A DNA stretch of 5,651 nt from Rhodospirillales bacterium (lineage in GTDB: Bacteria; Pseudomonadota; Alphaproteobacteria; Rhodospirillales; 2-02-FULL-58-16). Made by a program: the position numbers and the translations under genes. The stretch covers positions 1 through 5,651 of the forward strand of contig JAJFIG010000351.1 in assembly GCA_021775195.1 (NCBI GenBank), given 5' to 3'. A model generated the notes under the pieces. That model was not told where the DNA came from, did not search any database, and was given only the letters and a program-made list of their open reading frames with translations. The stretch's first letter is position 1; every line of letters begins with the position of its first letter. Below are positions 4,787-5,651 of this stretch, piece after piece.

Positions 4787-5651
4787 ATGCAGTACCCCAC
4801 GAACACCCTGGAACACCATTGGATGCCGTTTTCGGCCAACCGTGATTTCAAGGCGGACCCGCGTCTGCTCGTTCGCGCCGAAGGCGCCTACTACTGGAAT
4901 CACAATGGCGACCGGATCATCGACGGCTCGTCGGGCCTTTTCTGCTGCGCCCTCGGCCACGGCCGCAAGGAGATCGCCGAAGCCGTAGGCAACCAGTTGC
5001 TGGAGATGGAATACAGCCCACCCTTCAACATGGGCCATCCGGCGTCCTTCGAGCTTGCCCGGCGGGTCGCCGACCTGACCCCGGAAGAGATCAACTACGT
5101 ATTTTTCGTCAATTCCGGATCCGAGGCCGTCGATACCGCGCTCAAGATCGCCATGGCCTATCACCGGGTTCGCGGCGACGGGCAACGCTCCCGGTTCGTT
5201 TCCCGGGAAAAGGCCTATCACGGTGTCAACATCGGCGGCACGTCCCTGAGCGGCATCATGAAGAACCGCGAGGTCTTCGGTGCGGTGATGCCGGGCGTCG
5301 TCCACATGCGCCACACCTGGATGCCCGAACACCGGTTCGTCAAGGGCCAGCCCGAGGTGGGCGCCGACCTGGCCGACGACTTGCTGCGTTTCGTCCAGCT
5401 TTTCGGCGGCGACACCATTGCCGCCTGCATCGTCGAGCCCATTGCCGGGTCCATCGGCGCCCTGGTGCCGCCCAAGGGGTATTTGCAGCGCCTGCGCGAA
5501 ATCTGCGACCACCACGGCATCCTGCTGATTTTCGACGAGGTGATCTGCGGCTTCGGGCGCACCGGAAAGGCCTTCGCCGCGCAGAGCTTCGGCGTCACGC
5601 CCGACATGATGACCATGGCCAAGGCGCTGACCAACGCCGCCCAGCCCATGG
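4787..5651 (+). CDS. Class III omega-amino acid (beta-alanine type):pyruvate aminotransferase, 5' part
   Basis: The frame begins at ATG 4787 and is open to the window edge (288 codons of the usual 440-450). It is a PLP fold-type I, class III transaminase. It contains HHWMPF (10-15), NSGSEA (109-114, phosphate binding), AYHG (143-146, Tyr stacking on the ring), IVEPIAGS, FDEVICGFGRTG with Asp250 contacting the pyridine nitrogen, and the Schiff-base Lys279 in MAKALTNAAQPM. The layout follows the Pseudomonas omega-amino acid:pyruvate aminotransferase (the BauA/AptA type) closely. That enzyme moves the amino group of beta-alanine to pyruvate, giving malonate semialdehyde and alanine. Taurine:pyruvate or other omega-amine transaminases are less likely alternatives, and substrate is not fixed by these motifs. 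The gene faces away from the MocR regulator, its probable controller, across a 179-base leader with operator-like repeats and a terminator-like hairpin. The missing C-terminus prevents judging the substrate-binding arginine. Confidence 0.92.
   Translation, partial: MQYPTNTLEHHWMPFSANRDFKADPRLLVRAEGAYYWNHNGDRIIDGSSGLFCCALGHGRKEIAEAVGNQLLEMEYSPPFNMGHPASFELARRVADLTPEEINYVFFVNSGSEAVDTALKIAMAYHRVRGDGQRSRFVSREKAYHGVNIGGTSLSGIMKNREVFGAVMPGVVHMRHTWMPEHRFVKGQPEVGADLADDLLRFVQLFGGDTIAACIVEPIAGSIGALVPPKGYLQRLREICDHHGILLIFDEVICGFGRTGKAFAAQSFGVTPDMMTMAKALTNAAQPM

Noticed and set aside
4019..5515. A 498-codon open frame on the minus strand across the aminotransferase and regulator genes
   Set aside because: It is antisense to a well-supported aminotransferase and runs through the intergenic control region out of frame with the regulator. 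Its translation has no recognisable domain and the composition of a GC-rich shadow frame.

Overview
The window is GC-rich, with codons mostly ending in G or C, and is gene-dense. The genes and layout (a PLP-dependent MocR regulator divergent from an omega-amino-acid transaminase, plus RidA, RraA and GNAT proteins) suit a free-living proteobacterium, most likely an alphaproteobacterium of Rhodospirillales type. That placement is inferred from gene content and composition, not from a marker gene.

Layout, left to right. (1) Positions 1-1925, plus strand: the 3' half of an RraA-family lyase gene, then after 5 bases a complete thiamine-diphosphate enzyme of the acetolactate-synthase superfamily. 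(2) 1922-2311, minus strand: a RidA/YjgF-family gene whose stop codon interlocks with that of the ThDP gene. (3) 2312-2386: a 75-base divergent promoter region with a clear direct repeat, followed by a plus-strand GNAT acetyltransferase gene (2387-2845). (4) 2848-4607, minus strand: a MocR-type regulator gene and, overlapping its stop by an ATGA, a small acidic protein of unknown function. (5) 4608-4786: a 179-base divergent control region. (6) 4787 to the right edge, plus strand: a class III omega-amino acid (beta-alanine type) : pyruvate aminotransferase, cut by the window end. No stretch over 300 bases lacks a gene. I see no tRNA, rRNA, CRISPR array or insertion sequence.

How the genes may work together (inference). 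The MocR protein keeps the PLP-binding lysine and substrate-binding arginine of its aminotransferase-like domain. It probably senses an amino compound and controls the divergent transaminase. RidA-family proteins often accompany PLP enzymes. The GNAT, RidA and small acidic genes sit beside the regulator, and short GCCA-core boxes 23 bases apart occur in both divergent promoter regions, so one regulator may control both. Whether the RraA/ThDP pair belongs to the same pathway cannot be told from this window.

The most unusual non-coding feature is an intrinsic-terminator-like hairpin with a T-rich tract (4726-4767). It lies in the 5' leader of the transaminase gene just before the ribosome binding site. 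A mutually exclusive upstream pairing and a tiny leader reading frame with a good Shine-Dalgarno sequence precede it. This looks like an attenuator or riboswitch-style expression platform layered on MocR control.
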